From the IMG/VR virus record IMGVR_UViG_3300035034_002703, positions 1 through 58,077 of that record: DNA of 58,077 nt; one strand, 5' to 3'. Both the position numbers and the translations under genes were made by a program. This DNA comes from a virus. Below, piece after piece: positions 1 to 6,960 of this stretch; position 1 is the first letter of the stretch, and each line of letters starts with the position of its first letter. The notes beneath the pieces are model-generated. The model saw only the letters and a program-made list of their open reading frames with translations, ran no database searches and was not told the origin of the DNA.

Positions 1-127
1 CACGATGCTCGAAGCCTCGCTCGACGAAGAGCTTGAGCTTTCGGCCAACGAGTTCCAACAGTACATGCAGGACAACTGGTCGTGGAAGCGATCATTTGCC
101 ATGAGTTCTGCCAAGTACGGCGCTTAA
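1..127 (+). CDS. C-terminal end of an unrecognised protein (partial)
   Basis: The frame opens at base 2 and ends at TAA 125-127, giving the last 41 residues of a gene that starts before the window. The visible part is acidic at first (EELELSANEF) and ends NWSWKRSFAMSSAKYGA. No family is recognised. A hairpin terminator lies about 60 bases downstream, so this is probably the last gene of a rightward unit. Confidence 0.6.
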   Translation, partial: TMLEASLDEELELSANEFQQYMQDNWSWKRSFAMSSAKYGA

Positions 128-187
128 GATCCCTGTAGGCATTCCCTAGTACAAGTAACGGTGTCACTAAAGTGCACTTACAGGGTG

Positions 188-219
188 GCCCTCTAGCATT
201 CGCTAGGGGGTCTTTTTTT
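188..219 (+). terminator. Rho-independent terminator
   Basis: A GC-rich stem (about 189-197 pairing with 202-210, loop ATTC) is followed by a run of seven T at 213-219. It follows the partial gene at the left edge. The spacer before it (128-187) also holds a 10-base palindrome, AAGTGCACTT (170-179), and an inverted pair CCCTGTA (131-137) / TACAGGG (179-185), which could be an operator or extra RNA structure. Confidence 0.85.
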
Positions 220-232
220 ATCAGGAGCCCTC

Positions 233-499
233 ATGAGCTTTCCGCTCGGAATAATCGTAAAGACTCGCGGCGTAAACAAAGAATACACAGACGAAGAGGT
301 TACACCCATTCTGGCAAGATTCATCAACGAGGACTGGGGCGATGTCCATGAAGATACTGCCTCCGATAATGAGTTGGCGATCCAGACAAATCGGGGTCGC
401 GTTATGGGGGTGTATATGATAGAAGAGAAAAAGATCTGGATCATTACGGATTTCGCCGAAGAAACTGTCACCACCATTCTATTTCCTAATGAATACTGA
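233..499 (+). CDS. Small conserved phage/plasmid protein of the KIWIITE type
   Basis: 88 residues; ATG preceded by AGGAG (223-227) at good spacing. The core DWGDVHEDTASDNELAI followed by KIWIITDFAEETVTTILFP matches a family of short phage and plasmid proteins with the pattern GDWG...D...N...KIWIITE...TTILFP. Members are sometimes labelled type I restriction subunit M, but the length and lack of methyltransferase motifs make that an annotation error. Its biochemical role is unknown. First gene after the terminator and overlaps the next gene by 11 bases. Confidence 0.8.
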   Translation: MSFPLGIIVKTRGVNKEYTDEEVTPILARFINEDWGDVHEDTASDNELAIQTNRGRVMGVYMIEEKKIWIITDFAEETVTTILFPNEY

Positions 500-758
500 T
501 ACCTACCCAAGACTCCTCACTGCACACTATCAAAAGAAATTCTGGCGAGCACCAGCTGGGGAGTACGACCCTAGCTCTCGTGCCTACCCCTACAAATTCC
601 GCGTCTACAATGCAGACCAAGAGCTTCTAGGAGAGGTTCTTACTCGGAACTTAAAAGACGTAATACCGTTTGCAAAACGCATGAGGGGGCGTTATGTTAG
701 GGTATATTTCAGATACTGCCAATCGCTGATTAACACTTATGAAATTTGTTCAGCTTGA
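489..758 (+). CDS. Hypothetical protein
   Basis: 89 residues, ATG at 489, overlapping both neighbours (11 bases before, 20 after). Basic and aromatic-rich in the middle (RAYPYKFRVYNADQELLGEV, FAKRMRGRYVRVYFRY), which suggests a small beta-rich fold. No ribosome binding site is obvious, so translation may be coupled to the upstream gene. No family recognised. Confidence 0.55.
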   Translation: MNTDTYPRLLTAHYQKKFWRAPAGEYDPSSRAYPYKFRVYNADQELLGEVLTRNLKDVIPFAKRMRGRYVRVYFRYCQSLINTYEICSA

Positions 759-1191
759 AAGTCCGTTCGCAGGTGAAGTCTCTCGCAACATCAGGTATGC
801 CCAGATGTGCATGCATGATTGTCTGATGAGGGGTGAGGCACCTTTTGCGTCCCATCTTTTGTACACCCAAGAAAATGTCCTCGATGATGATATCGAAGAG
901 GAGCGTGAGCTTGGTATTGATGCCGGTCTTGAGATCGGTAAGCATGCCGAGCTTACGGTGGTGTATGTTGACTTCGGTGTCTCGAAGGGGATGATGTACG
1001 GTATCAGGCGTGCAAGCGAGCTGGAGCGTCCGGTGGTCTATCGGACGCTCCCAATGTTCCGGTCGCATTTTTTAGTTGACAGTAAAGTCAATGAAGTGGC
1101 CAAAGAGATCTATGTCCGTGAAGGACTTAGTAGCGTAAAAGATGTGTGGGAGAAATACCCCCAACTAAAAGGAGAGTTGCAAGGTGCTTGA
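739..1191 (+). CDS. Nucleoside 2-deoxyribosyltransferase-like protein
   Basis: 150 residues. The order of motifs fits the phage DUF4406/DUF7768-type relatives of nucleoside 2-deoxyribosyltransferase: N-terminal SPFAG, then CLMRGEAPFASHLLYTQ, then EERELGIDAGLEI, then FGVSKGMMYGIRRASELERPV. In this fold the SP.. loop and the GVSxGM segment line the nucleotide pocket. True transferases remove or exchange bases; phage relatives may instead bind or salvage nucleotides. The C-terminal 45 residues (SKVNEVAKEIYVREGLSSVK) are extra to the usual core. Overlaps the next gene by 8 bases. Confidence 0.7.
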   Translation: MKFVQLESPFAGEVSRNIRYAQMCMHDCLMRGEAPFASHLLYTQENVLDDDIEEERELGIDAGLEIGKHAELTVVYVDFGVSKGMMYGIRRASELERPVVYRTLPMFRSHFLVDSKVNEVAKEIYVREGLSSVKDVWEKYPQLKGELQGA

Positions 1192-1588
1192 ATATCTGTT
1201 GGTGAAGACGTCGAACGATGCCAATCGCAGAATTGCTGTAGAAAAAAGCAAAGAAATGGCAAGACATATCTACAGCATGTTTAACAACACAAAGGCCCTG
1301 CGAGGTAAAGATCCTTACATCCAGAGCATCGATAGATTCTTGGATGTAGATCTTATTGAGGCACGCTCGTTTAGTGACTTCTCTCAGTTCAGGGGTTTTC
1401 CTGAAGATCTAGACAGCGCCGACGATGGTTCTGTTCGTTTCAGATTCAAGAGCATGTCCTCGGACGAGATGTATGTCTCTTTCTTTTTACGTCGGGACAA
1501 GAAAAGCTACTACACTCCAGAGTTTGAGTTTTACGAATTGATCGATCAACTTGGTTTCGACGTAGAGGAGTTTAACCTTGAAGCGTGA
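1184..1588 (+). CDS. Hypothetical protein
   Basis: 134 residues with a GTG start, chosen because AAAAGGAGAG lies at 1167-1176 just upstream. It starts MLEYLLVKTSNDANRRIAVE and ends with an acidic stretch. No known motif is visible. It overlaps the gene before it by 8 bases and the next by 11, so it is in the same translationally coupled cluster. Confidence 0.65.
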   Translation: MLEYLLVKTSNDANRRIAVEKSKEMARHIYSMFNNTKALRGKDPYIQSIDRFLDVDLIEARSFSDFSQFRGFPEDLDSADDGSVRFRFKSMSSDEMYVSFFLRRDKKSYYTPEFEFYELIDQLGFDVEEFNLEA

Positions 1589-2204
1589 ATTCATTGCTTA
1601 TATCACTCGTGAAGAATCGTGCGTAGATGACCTTTTCAAGGGGGAGTCTGGACTGTATCCCGACCCAAATCACATTTTAAAAACATACTGCTCACGTATT
1701 CACAAATATAAACTTCGAGAAAAACTTGAAGAAGACGACTCGAAGAAGCAACTTATCCCCTACACCGTTTTGCGTAACAGGGATGGAGAAATCTTTGTGA
1801 CCGAGCGGCTTGAAGGTAGTGGTGAAGAACGCCTTCACAATCAGCTATCGATTGGTGTGGGTGGGCATTTAGATATCTCTATGACGAGCATCAATAAAGA
1901 TCCTATCCGCGCCGGAGCCTATGCAGAGCTTAATGAAGAGCTTTGCATTTCAGGGCTTACTCCGTCAATCCGGTATGTAGGTATCTTGAGTGATGACAAT
2001 AATGACGTGGGTCGCGTGCACCTTGGCTTTGTTTATGCAGGTCAGGTATTCGCTGGATCAGTGGAAGTCAAAGAGACGGAAAAACTCCGAGGATTCTGGG
2101 AGCAGCCGCAAAACATCGACCGAGAGAGACTGGAGAGCTGGTCAAAGATCTTGCTTGACAATCTCTCCACAGTATTCCCAGATTATCCCTATTGTGGGGC
2201 TTAG
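1578..2204 (+). CDS. Nudix-like hydrolase
   Basis: 208 residues, TTG start at 1578 supported by GAGGAG seven bases upstream. The segment SIGVGGHLD, a spacer, then GAYAELNEELCI resembles the Nudix box (G-x5-E-x7-REUxEExGU) of the group whose members read SIGxGGH...RELxEE. The two glutamates of the NEE core are present, but the arginine of REU is alanine here. Nudix enzymes cleave nucleoside diphosphates linked to another group; a phage enzyme might clean oxidised dNTPs, NAD-type or capped substrates. The missing arginine leaves activity uncertain. Confidence 0.65.
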   Translation: MKREFIAYITREESCVDDLFKGESGLYPDPNHILKTYCSRIHKYKLREKLEEDDSKKQLIPYTVLRNRDGEIFVTERLEGSGEERLHNQLSIGVGGHLDISMTSINKDPIRAGAYAELNEELCISGLTPSIRYVGILSDDNNDVGRVHLGFVYAGQVFAGSVEVKETEKLRGFWEQPQNIDRERLESWSKILLDNLSTVFPDYPYCGA

Positions 2205-2337
2205 TGTGTTGTGGGGATGGATGATGGGGATTAATCATCATCTCTATGTCTCTCAAGGCGCGGCAGGTTTTGTTGCAGCATTTACTATTTTTTACTTTTT
2301 AGAAGCTTTTCATGAAAGCTTCAAGGAAAAAAGATGA
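2194..2337 (+). CDS. Possible small membrane protein
   Basis: About 47 residues from GTG 2194; ATG 2221 is an alternative start. The hydrophobic stretch AAGFVAAFTIFYFLEAF could span a membrane and is followed by a charged tail (HESFKEKR). It ends TGA 2335-2337, overlapping the next ATG as ATGA, the coupling used throughout this genome, which supports it being real. No clear ribosome binding site and no recognised family. Confidence 0.45.
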   Translation: MGLSVLWGWMMGINHHLYVSQGAAGFVAAFTIFYFLEAFHESFKEKR

Positions 2338-2801
2338 GTTACGAAGTCAAGCATGTTGTTCAGTTTTTTATCGTCGCTCCGAAATCCGGTCGCCCGGAAG
2401 TCTACCATACCATGATTGATGAGCGAGACGAGGATAAGGTAGCTGCGTCTATTCCTAAGATGGCGTACGCTTTTCAGCTCTTCGATATTGTGCACACGAT
2501 GGTTGACCACGACGACAAAGAGGTTGAGCTTGCTTCTGAGCCAATCAATCAGTCAAAGACGTTTTTCCCGGATGCAGAGATCATGACCACCAAAGAGTTT
2601 CGATTCTCTGGTGAAAAAAATGCTGAACAGATTGCCGAACGCCTCGATCAAGACAGCATCGAGAAGGTCATCGTGACTCGAAGTGGAGGGCTTGTGCCGT
2701 GGGATGAGCAGGCAGAGGTTGTCGAGGTCAAGGGTGAGATTGTGGGTGCTGAGGACATCAAAAAGTCGATTCAAAAGGCGGAAAAGACTCAGCAGATTTG
2801 A
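2334..2801 (+). CDS. Hypothetical protein
   Basis: 155 residues, ATG with AAGGA about seven bases upstream. Two parts can be seen: an N-terminal half starting MSYEVKHVVQFFIVAPKSGR and a charged C-terminal half (VVEVKGEIVGAEDIKKSIQK). No motif recognised. Coupled by ATGA to the small membrane ORF before it. Confidence 0.65.
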   Translation: MSYEVKHVVQFFIVAPKSGRPEVYHTMIDERDEDKVAASIPKMAYAFQLFDIVHTMVDHDDKEVELASEPINQSKTFFPDAEIMTTKEFRFSGEKNAEQIAERLDQDSIEKVIVTRSGGLVPWDEQAEVVEVKGEIVGAEDIKKSIQKAEKTQQI

Positions 2802-2806
2802 CCCCC

Positions 2807-2832
2807 AAGCTCGGGCGGTGTAGCCTGAGCTT
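2807..2832 (+). promoter_or_regulatory. Hairpin abutting a start codon
   Basis: AAGCTCGGG (2807-2815) pairs with CCTGAGCTT (2824-2832) in 8 of 9 positions, and the next ATG follows immediately at 2833. There is no T tract, so it is not a standard terminator. Its position over the initiation region suggests control of translation of the downstream gene, or protection of an mRNA end. Confidence 0.45.
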
Positions 2833-3069
2833 ATGAAAAACTTTCGCCTGAAATACGAGCGCAAGGTTATTTATCGAGAAGGCTTGCCTGAGTGCGAGCC
2901 GGTAGAAATCGATGATACCTTGCGCTCTATTTTGTTGCGGGATACCGATCTAGAAGAAAAAGTCATTGACAGCTTCTTTTCTAATCTTCTAGAAGGTCCT
3001 AACCACATTATCCTCCAGACACCGCATACAATTTTCTATGTCTACACTAAAAAAAGCGTACCTGCTTGA
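2833..3069 (+). CDS. Hypothetical protein
   Basis: 78 residues, MKNFRLKYERKVIYREG at the start, mixed charge, no recognisable motif. It begins directly after a hairpin and has no clear Shine-Dalgarno sequence. It overlaps the following phoH-like gene by 32 bases, a long overlap for this genome, so one of the two starts may be misplaced. Confidence 0.5.
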   Translation: MKNFRLKYERKVIYREGLPECEPVEIDDTLRSILLRDTDLEEKVIDSFFSNLLEGPNHIILQTPHTIFYVYTKKSVPA

Positions 3070-4297
3070 TACGAATATCCTGCTTCACGACCCGGAGTGC
3101 ATTTTTAAGTTTGAAGACAACGCCGTCATCATTTCTTATGCAGTCCTAAAAGAGCTTGATACTTTTAAGAAGGGTGAAGACAACATCAATAAAAACGCTC
3201 GTCAGGTTGTCAGAAACCTAGATAGAGTCAGATCGATGGGGTCCCTCAAAGAAGGTGTAGAGCTTGAGGATGGGGGTAAGCTTTATGTATTTGGGGGGGT
3301 TGATGTTGATAATGTTGATGAGCATCTTTTAGATCTAATCGAAGAGACGGAAAACCCCGTCACTCTGGTGACCAAAGACATCAATCTTCGTATCAGGGCA
3401 GATGCGCGGGGGATTGCAGCTGAGGACTATCAGGCCACCCAGACCAAAAAGAAAGTCGAGAGCCAAGAATTCCAAGCAAGCGCCACAGACATTAACAGTC
3501 TTTTTGAGTACGGATGCCTCGAAGACAAGTTTGGCATGGACATCAATACCCACGCCCAACTTGTCAACGGCTCTCAAAGCGCGCTTGTAAGAAAGCACTA
3601 CGACAAGCTTCGTGTGGCTCTAGCGCACCACGATAGCGTATGTGGCATCAAGCCGCTCAACTCGGAGCAAGTGTTTGCGCTCGACGTTTTAATGGACCCG
3701 TACGTCAAGGTTGTGGTTCTTACTGGCCCCGCAGGCACAGGCAAAACGTTGCTTGCGCTGGCTGCGGCCTTGTCTCAGGTAAACTGTCGACCTAGTAAGT
3801 ATGAGCGCGTACTGGTGATGCGCCCGCTTGTTTCGATGGGTAAAGAGCTTGGATATCTCCCCGGTACAATTGAAGAAAAAATGCAACCTTGGATGAAGCC
3901 TATCTGGGATAACTTGGAGTTTTTGGGTCATGGATCAAAGTTTAAGGATACGTTTGGCGACAAAATGCGCCCTCCTGCTGTCAATTCCGGCAGGGTATCT
4001 GTTGAGCCTCTACCTTTCATCAGGGGTAGGACGCTCCCGGATCAATTCATTATTGTGGACGAAGCTCAAAACCTTACGCCGCACGAAGTAAAGACGGTTG
4101 CAACTCGTGTGGGTAAAAACAGCAAACTTGTCTTGACTGGAGATCCTCACCAGATCGATAATCCCTATATCGACGAAAGGTCGAACGGTCTTAGTTATAT
4201 GGTCGAGAGACTCAGCGGTGAAGAGTTGTTTGCTGCGGTCACACTTCTCAAAAGCGAGCGCAGCGACGTGGCTGCTATTGCTGCTGAGAAGCTATGA
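3038..4297 (+). CDS. phoH: PhoH-like ATPase with N-terminal PIN domain
   Basis: 419 residues with the PhoH2 architecture. An N-terminal PIN nuclease domain starts KKAYLLDTNILLHDP (acidic residue near 11) and continues VLKELDTFKKG. A P-loop ATPase follows: Walker A GPAGTGKT near residues 230-237, MRPLVSMGKELGYLPG, Walker B IIVDEAQN near 338, and LTGDPHQID. Cellular PIN-PhoH proteins couple RNA cleavage to ATP-driven unwinding. Phage phoH genes are common but their role in infection is unsettled. Last rightward gene before a single leftward gene. Confidence 0.92.
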   Translation: MSTLKKAYLLDTNILLHDPECIFKFEDNAVIISYAVLKELDTFKKGEDNINKNARQVVRNLDRVRSMGSLKEGVELEDGGKLYVFGGVDVDNVDEHLLDLIEETENPVTLVTKDINLRIRADARGIAAEDYQATQTKKKVESQEFQASATDINSLFEYGCLEDKFGMDINTHAQLVNGSQSALVRKHYDKLRVALAHHDSVCGIKPLNSEQVFALDVLMDPYVKVVVLTGPAGTGKTLLALAAALSQVNCRPSKYERVLVMRPLVSMGKELGYLPGTIEEKMQPWMKPIWDNLEFLGHGSKFKDTFGDKMRPPAVNSGRVSVEPLPFIRGRTLPDQFIIVDEAQNLTPHEVKTVATRVGKNSKLVLTGDPHQIDNPYIDERSNGLSYMVERLSGEELFAAVTLLKSERSDVAAIAAEKL

Positions 4298-4331
4298 CAG
4301 TTATCCGCCTACCTGAAAACCACCACCGACA

Positions 4332-4694
4332 CTAACCACCATCATCGCGTGTAACCATCTCTTTGACCCACACAATACCAAAACAGCGACGCCAGATATC
4401 ATCCTCTGGCGTCACAAGCTTTACGTCATAGACACCTTTTTCAAAGCTCACAGACGCAGTGACCATAGGGATTAGCTTGAGAGTTGCTGTGCCGTCTGTG
4501 CCGAGGGTGATACGCTCAGTAAGGCTAAGCTCTACGGTGTCTGAGTCGTAGCTTGTACGCACTTGTGACTCTACGCTATACCCGGTAAGGTCCACAGGAT
4601 CGCCGTTATTGTCAGTCTCGGTCCACAGGATCGTCTCCAGTGTCACGCCTTTATAAATAACAATATCTTTTACTTCGGGAGTTTTCGATGTCAT
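4332..4694 (-). CDS. Beta-sandwich virion protein, LtfC/BppU-like
   Basis: 120 residues from ATG 4694 (AAAGGG nine bases upstream); an upstream ATG at 4727 is less likely. The pattern VIYKGVTLETILWTE, DPVDLTGYSVESQVR, GTATLKLIP and EKGVYDVKLVTPEDDIW matches small beta-sandwich proteins near phage tail or baseplate genes (LtfC/BppU N-terminal type), in which a -DLTGY- turn is typical. It is the only leftward gene in the first 8 kb. Its start codon lies one base from the rightward start at 4688. Confidence 0.6.
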   Translation of the reverse strand: MTSKTPEVKDIVIYKGVTLETILWTETDNNGDPVDLTGYSVESQVRTSYDSDTVELSLTERITLGTDGTATLKLIPMVTASVSFEKGVYDVKLVTPEDDIWRRCFGIVWVKEMVTRDDGG

Positions 4695-5200
4695 TTGAAG
4701 TAACCCTTTATCTTGATAGTAAGCCAATCAGTATCGTTGAAAGCTTTCCAAGCACCACCGCTGATTACCCAGTATCAGGCAAAGTGCTTTACGAGGCAAT
4801 CTTTCGAGCAGCCGCAAAATTTGCGTGGGATCAAATGATTGCCAGCATGCTTGTTCAAAAGGATGTTTTTGGTGATCCTCTTTATGCAGACGAAGAGGAA
4901 ATTTGGGAGTTTTGGTATGACTCTGAACACACCACCCAAGGGGTGTCTTTTGGGGAGAAGATGGAGCAAGGTGTGGCAAGCTCAGCCAGAAGCTTTGCAA
5001 ATATCTCTTTCGCTATTGTCGATGAGGTGTTTAATCTTTTGACTGATAACCTGTCGGTAAAGCTCAACAAATACGTCTCTGACTTGCAGGCCAAATTCGC
5101 CGCATGGACGCCAATTTCAAATGATGGTGGCGCTACTCTCAAAACTTTGCTAAGTAGTATTACGTCGAGCCCAACGGACTCGATTGAGATCGACGACTAA
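4688..5200 (+). CDS. Hypothetical protein
   Basis: 170 residues; ATG preceded by CGGGAG at seven bases. N-terminal beta-like part (MSFEVTLYLDSKPISIVESF) then long helices (AIFRAAAKFAWDQMIASMLV, SFANISFAIVDEVFNLL). No family recognised. The start lies head-to-head with the leftward gene start at 4694, with a single base between the two start codons, so any promoter must lie inside the neighbouring coding region. Confidence 0.6.
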   Translation: MSFEVTLYLDSKPISIVESFPSTTADYPVSGKVLYEAIFRAAAKFAWDQMIASMLVQKDVFGDPLYADEEEIWEFWYDSEHTTQGVSFGEKMEQGVASSARSFANISFAIVDEVFNLLTDNLSVKLNKYVSDLQAKFAAWTPISNDGGATLKTLLSSITSSPTDSIEIDD

Positions 5201-5247
5201 ACAACCACTCCTTTGGTGGGATAATTAAGATGAGCGAGCTTTAAGCC

Positions 5248-5598
5248 GTGGCAACCCCTCTAAAAGACAGACCGCCTCTGGCGAGATATCTATCAGAGGA
5301 GATGAGTCGCTACGAGAGGAGTACAAGCGAGCTTGCGAAAGCGGCTGGGGTAGCTCCCCAAGTCGTCGAGTTTCACAGGAATTTTGGCACTTCCGAATCA
5401 GAAGTAGATTACCTTATTTACCATCTGCGCAGGATGGGGTACCCGCCAAAATTCAAGTACGAAGACAAGGCCGTCTGGCAATGCAGGGTTCCACGCCCCA
5501 TCAAGGAGGCGTTGAAGGAGCATTGTGAGGAGCATGGTCTTACCTTATCAGAAGCAGTAACTTCCATATGGAAAGCATTCAGAAGGAGAATTTCATGA
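5248..5598 (+). CDS. Putative DNA-binding regulator (HTH plus RHH-like)
   Basis: 116 residues from a GTG start with weak initiation signals. Residues around STSELAKAAGVAPQVVEF look like a helix-turn-helix. The C-terminal part (RVPRPIKEALKEHCEEHGLT then LSEAVTSIWKAFRRR) looks like a ribbon-helix-helix fold. That is motif reading only. It ends in an ATGA overlap with the acidic alphaCTD-like gene, so the two are probably translated together and may act together. Confidence 0.55.
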   Translation: MATPLKDRPPLARYLSEEMSRYERSTSELAKAAGVAPQVVEFHRNFGTSESEVDYLIYHLRRMGYPPKFKYEDKAVWQCRVPRPIKEALKEHCEEHGLTLSEAVTSIWKAFRRRIS

Positions 5599-6551
5599 AA
5601 GCGAAAATCGACCTTTTCGATTTTCTGAGCGATGAAAACGCAAAGACTCTTGTCGAGCGGGCCAAAGAGAATCGCATGCCCCCCTTGGCATACGCGATGA
5701 TCCTGCTCGATACTTATCTCGAATCGGGGAGCAAGCTTGAAAAAGCTAAGGAGGAGGCCCCCGAGCAGGAAGAAGCCCCTGAACCCGAGCAGGAAGAAGA
5801 AGAGCCTGAAGAGGTTTCTGAACCCGAGCGGGAAGAAGAGCCTGAGCCTGAGCCTGAAGAAGAGGGGTCCGAGGGGGGGGAAGAGCCTGAACCAAAGCGA
5901 GAGGGAACGCCCATGCAGGCGCTTGATCTCCCCACTCGTGGTCAGAATGCGCTTGTGGCTCACGGCGTCGGCTACGTCGATGAGATCGAGGACATGACTC
6001 GCGAAGAGCTTTTCAAGGTGCCCAACATCGGCAAGAAGACGATGGAGCGCATGCTTGAGATCTTTGAAGAGCGTGGCATCGAACTCAGAGACCCCACCAA
6101 AGCAGAAGAGGTTGTTGAGGAGGCTGAGGAGTCTCCTGAGGATCTCGCCAAGCATATCATGGAGATGGACCCAACTCGCGATAACGTGGTGCTGGTGGCT
6201 CGTATGTGGTGCCAAGAGACCAAGCAAGAGCGCGAAGAGGCCATCAAGCTGATGCGCGAAGAGGCTTCGTTCTCTCCGGGCAAACCCGACACCTTCAAAG
6301 GTGCTCTGGTTGCTCTCGCCAACAACCTTCCAATCACTGAAGATCAGATCTCTGACGTCTATGCTATCGCCAATCGTCTCGGTGAGACGAAAAAGCATGC
6401 TGCCCAAGAGAGGCCGCAAGCCATGGCTGGCAAGGACTTGAGAGACCTCACTTACGGGGAGGCCAACCAGCTTATTTCGGAGATGAGTCAGGAGACTGAT
6501 TCTGGAGAAGACTTCTTCAATGACCTTGACGAAGGTTTCTTCGATGAGTAA
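5595..6551 (+). CDS. Acidic protein with RNA polymerase alphaCTD-like domain
   Basis: 318 residues from ATG 5595 (AAGGAG seven bases upstream, ATGA overlap). A short helical head is followed by a Glu/Pro-rich linker (residues about 55-100, repeated EEEPEP). Residues about 107-165 read LDLPTRGQNALVAHGV then VPNIGKKTMERMLEIF, which aligns with the C-terminal domain of bacterial RNA polymerase alpha (LELTVRSANCL, TPNLGKKSL). The DNA-contact residues R265, N268, G296 and K298 of E. coli are kept; S299 is Thr. A further acidic helical region follows. AlphaCTD-like helix-hairpin-helix domains also occur in unrelated proteins, so a link to transcription is inference, strengthened by the phage's own RNA polymerase. 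Confidence 0.75.
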   Translation: MKAKIDLFDFLSDENAKTLVERAKENRMPPLAYAMILLDTYLESGSKLEKAKEEAPEQEEAPEPEQEEEEPEEVSEPEREEEPEPEPEEEGSEGGEEPEPKREGTPMQALDLPTRGQNALVAHGVGYVDEIEDMTREELFKVPNIGKKTMERMLEIFEERGIELRDPTKAEEVVEEAEESPEDLAKHIMEMDPTRDNVVLVARMWCQETKQEREEAIKLMREEASFSPGKPDTFKGALVALANNLPITEDQISDVYAIANRLGETKKHAAQERPQAMAGKDLRDLTYGEANQLISEMSQETDSGEDFFNDLDEGFFDE

Positions 6552-6623
6552 GCTAACAAAAGCTCCTTGAGTTACGCCTAGCGCGCCGCTTTTCCTTGCT
6601 CCTCTGGCGCGCAAAAGGTGTAT

Positions 6624-6658
6624 CGCCCATCGTGGAGTACCACGGTGGGCGTTTTTTT
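6624..6658 (+). terminator. Strong Rho-independent terminator
   Basis: A 12-base-pair stem with one G-T pair (CGCCCATCGTGG / CCACGGTGGGCG, loop AGTA) is followed by seven T (6652-6658). A second inverted repeat, GCGCGCC (6581-6587) / GGCGCGC (6606-6612), lies just before it. Together they close the first rightward transcription block. Confidence 0.92.
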
Positions 6659-6672
6659 ACCTTAAAATACCT

Positions 6673-6960
6673 ATGACCTACCAACCTCTCATAGCCAAAA
6701 TACGCCAACTCCTAAACCACAATAAACCCAAAAAGGACATTCTTGAGATTCTTGAGAAGTGTTCTCTTTGTGGTGATGGGGATTTTGCTAGGGCCTTTCG
6801 TCGTCTTGAGGCGTTAGATTTTCCAGACCAAAAAACGTATCATCAGATATACAATCTGTGTCGCAGGTACGATCTGGAATTTCCGTCTGCACTCGACATC
6901 AACACAAAAGAAAAGGCTCTCCAAAAACTGTCAGAGCTTACTAAAGGAAGCTTATGCTAA
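6673..6960 (+). CDS. Hypothetical helical protein
   Basis: 95 residues, ATG 14 bases after the terminator T tract. Mostly helical by composition (KIRQLLNHNKPKKDILEILE), with CSLCGDGD in the middle and an isolated Cys later, too few for a sure zinc site. Overlaps the AAA+ gene by 7 bases and is probably expressed with it. Family unknown. No ribosome binding site stands out. Confidence 0.55.
   Translation: MTYQPLIAKIRQLLNHNKPKKDILEILEKCSLCGDGDFARAFRRLEALDFPDQKTYHQIYNLCRRYDLEFPSALDINTKEKALQKLSELTKGSLC

Noticed and set aside
233-499. Type I restriction modification subunit
   Set aside because: Relatives carry this label, but 88 residues without SAM or DNA-recognition motifs cannot be such a subunit.
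5418-6614. Long leftward frame of about 398 codons
   Set aside because: It lies antisense to the alphaCTD-like gene and reflects its Glu-codon bias (repeated GAG/GAA giving Leu/Phe on the other strand). No start signal.
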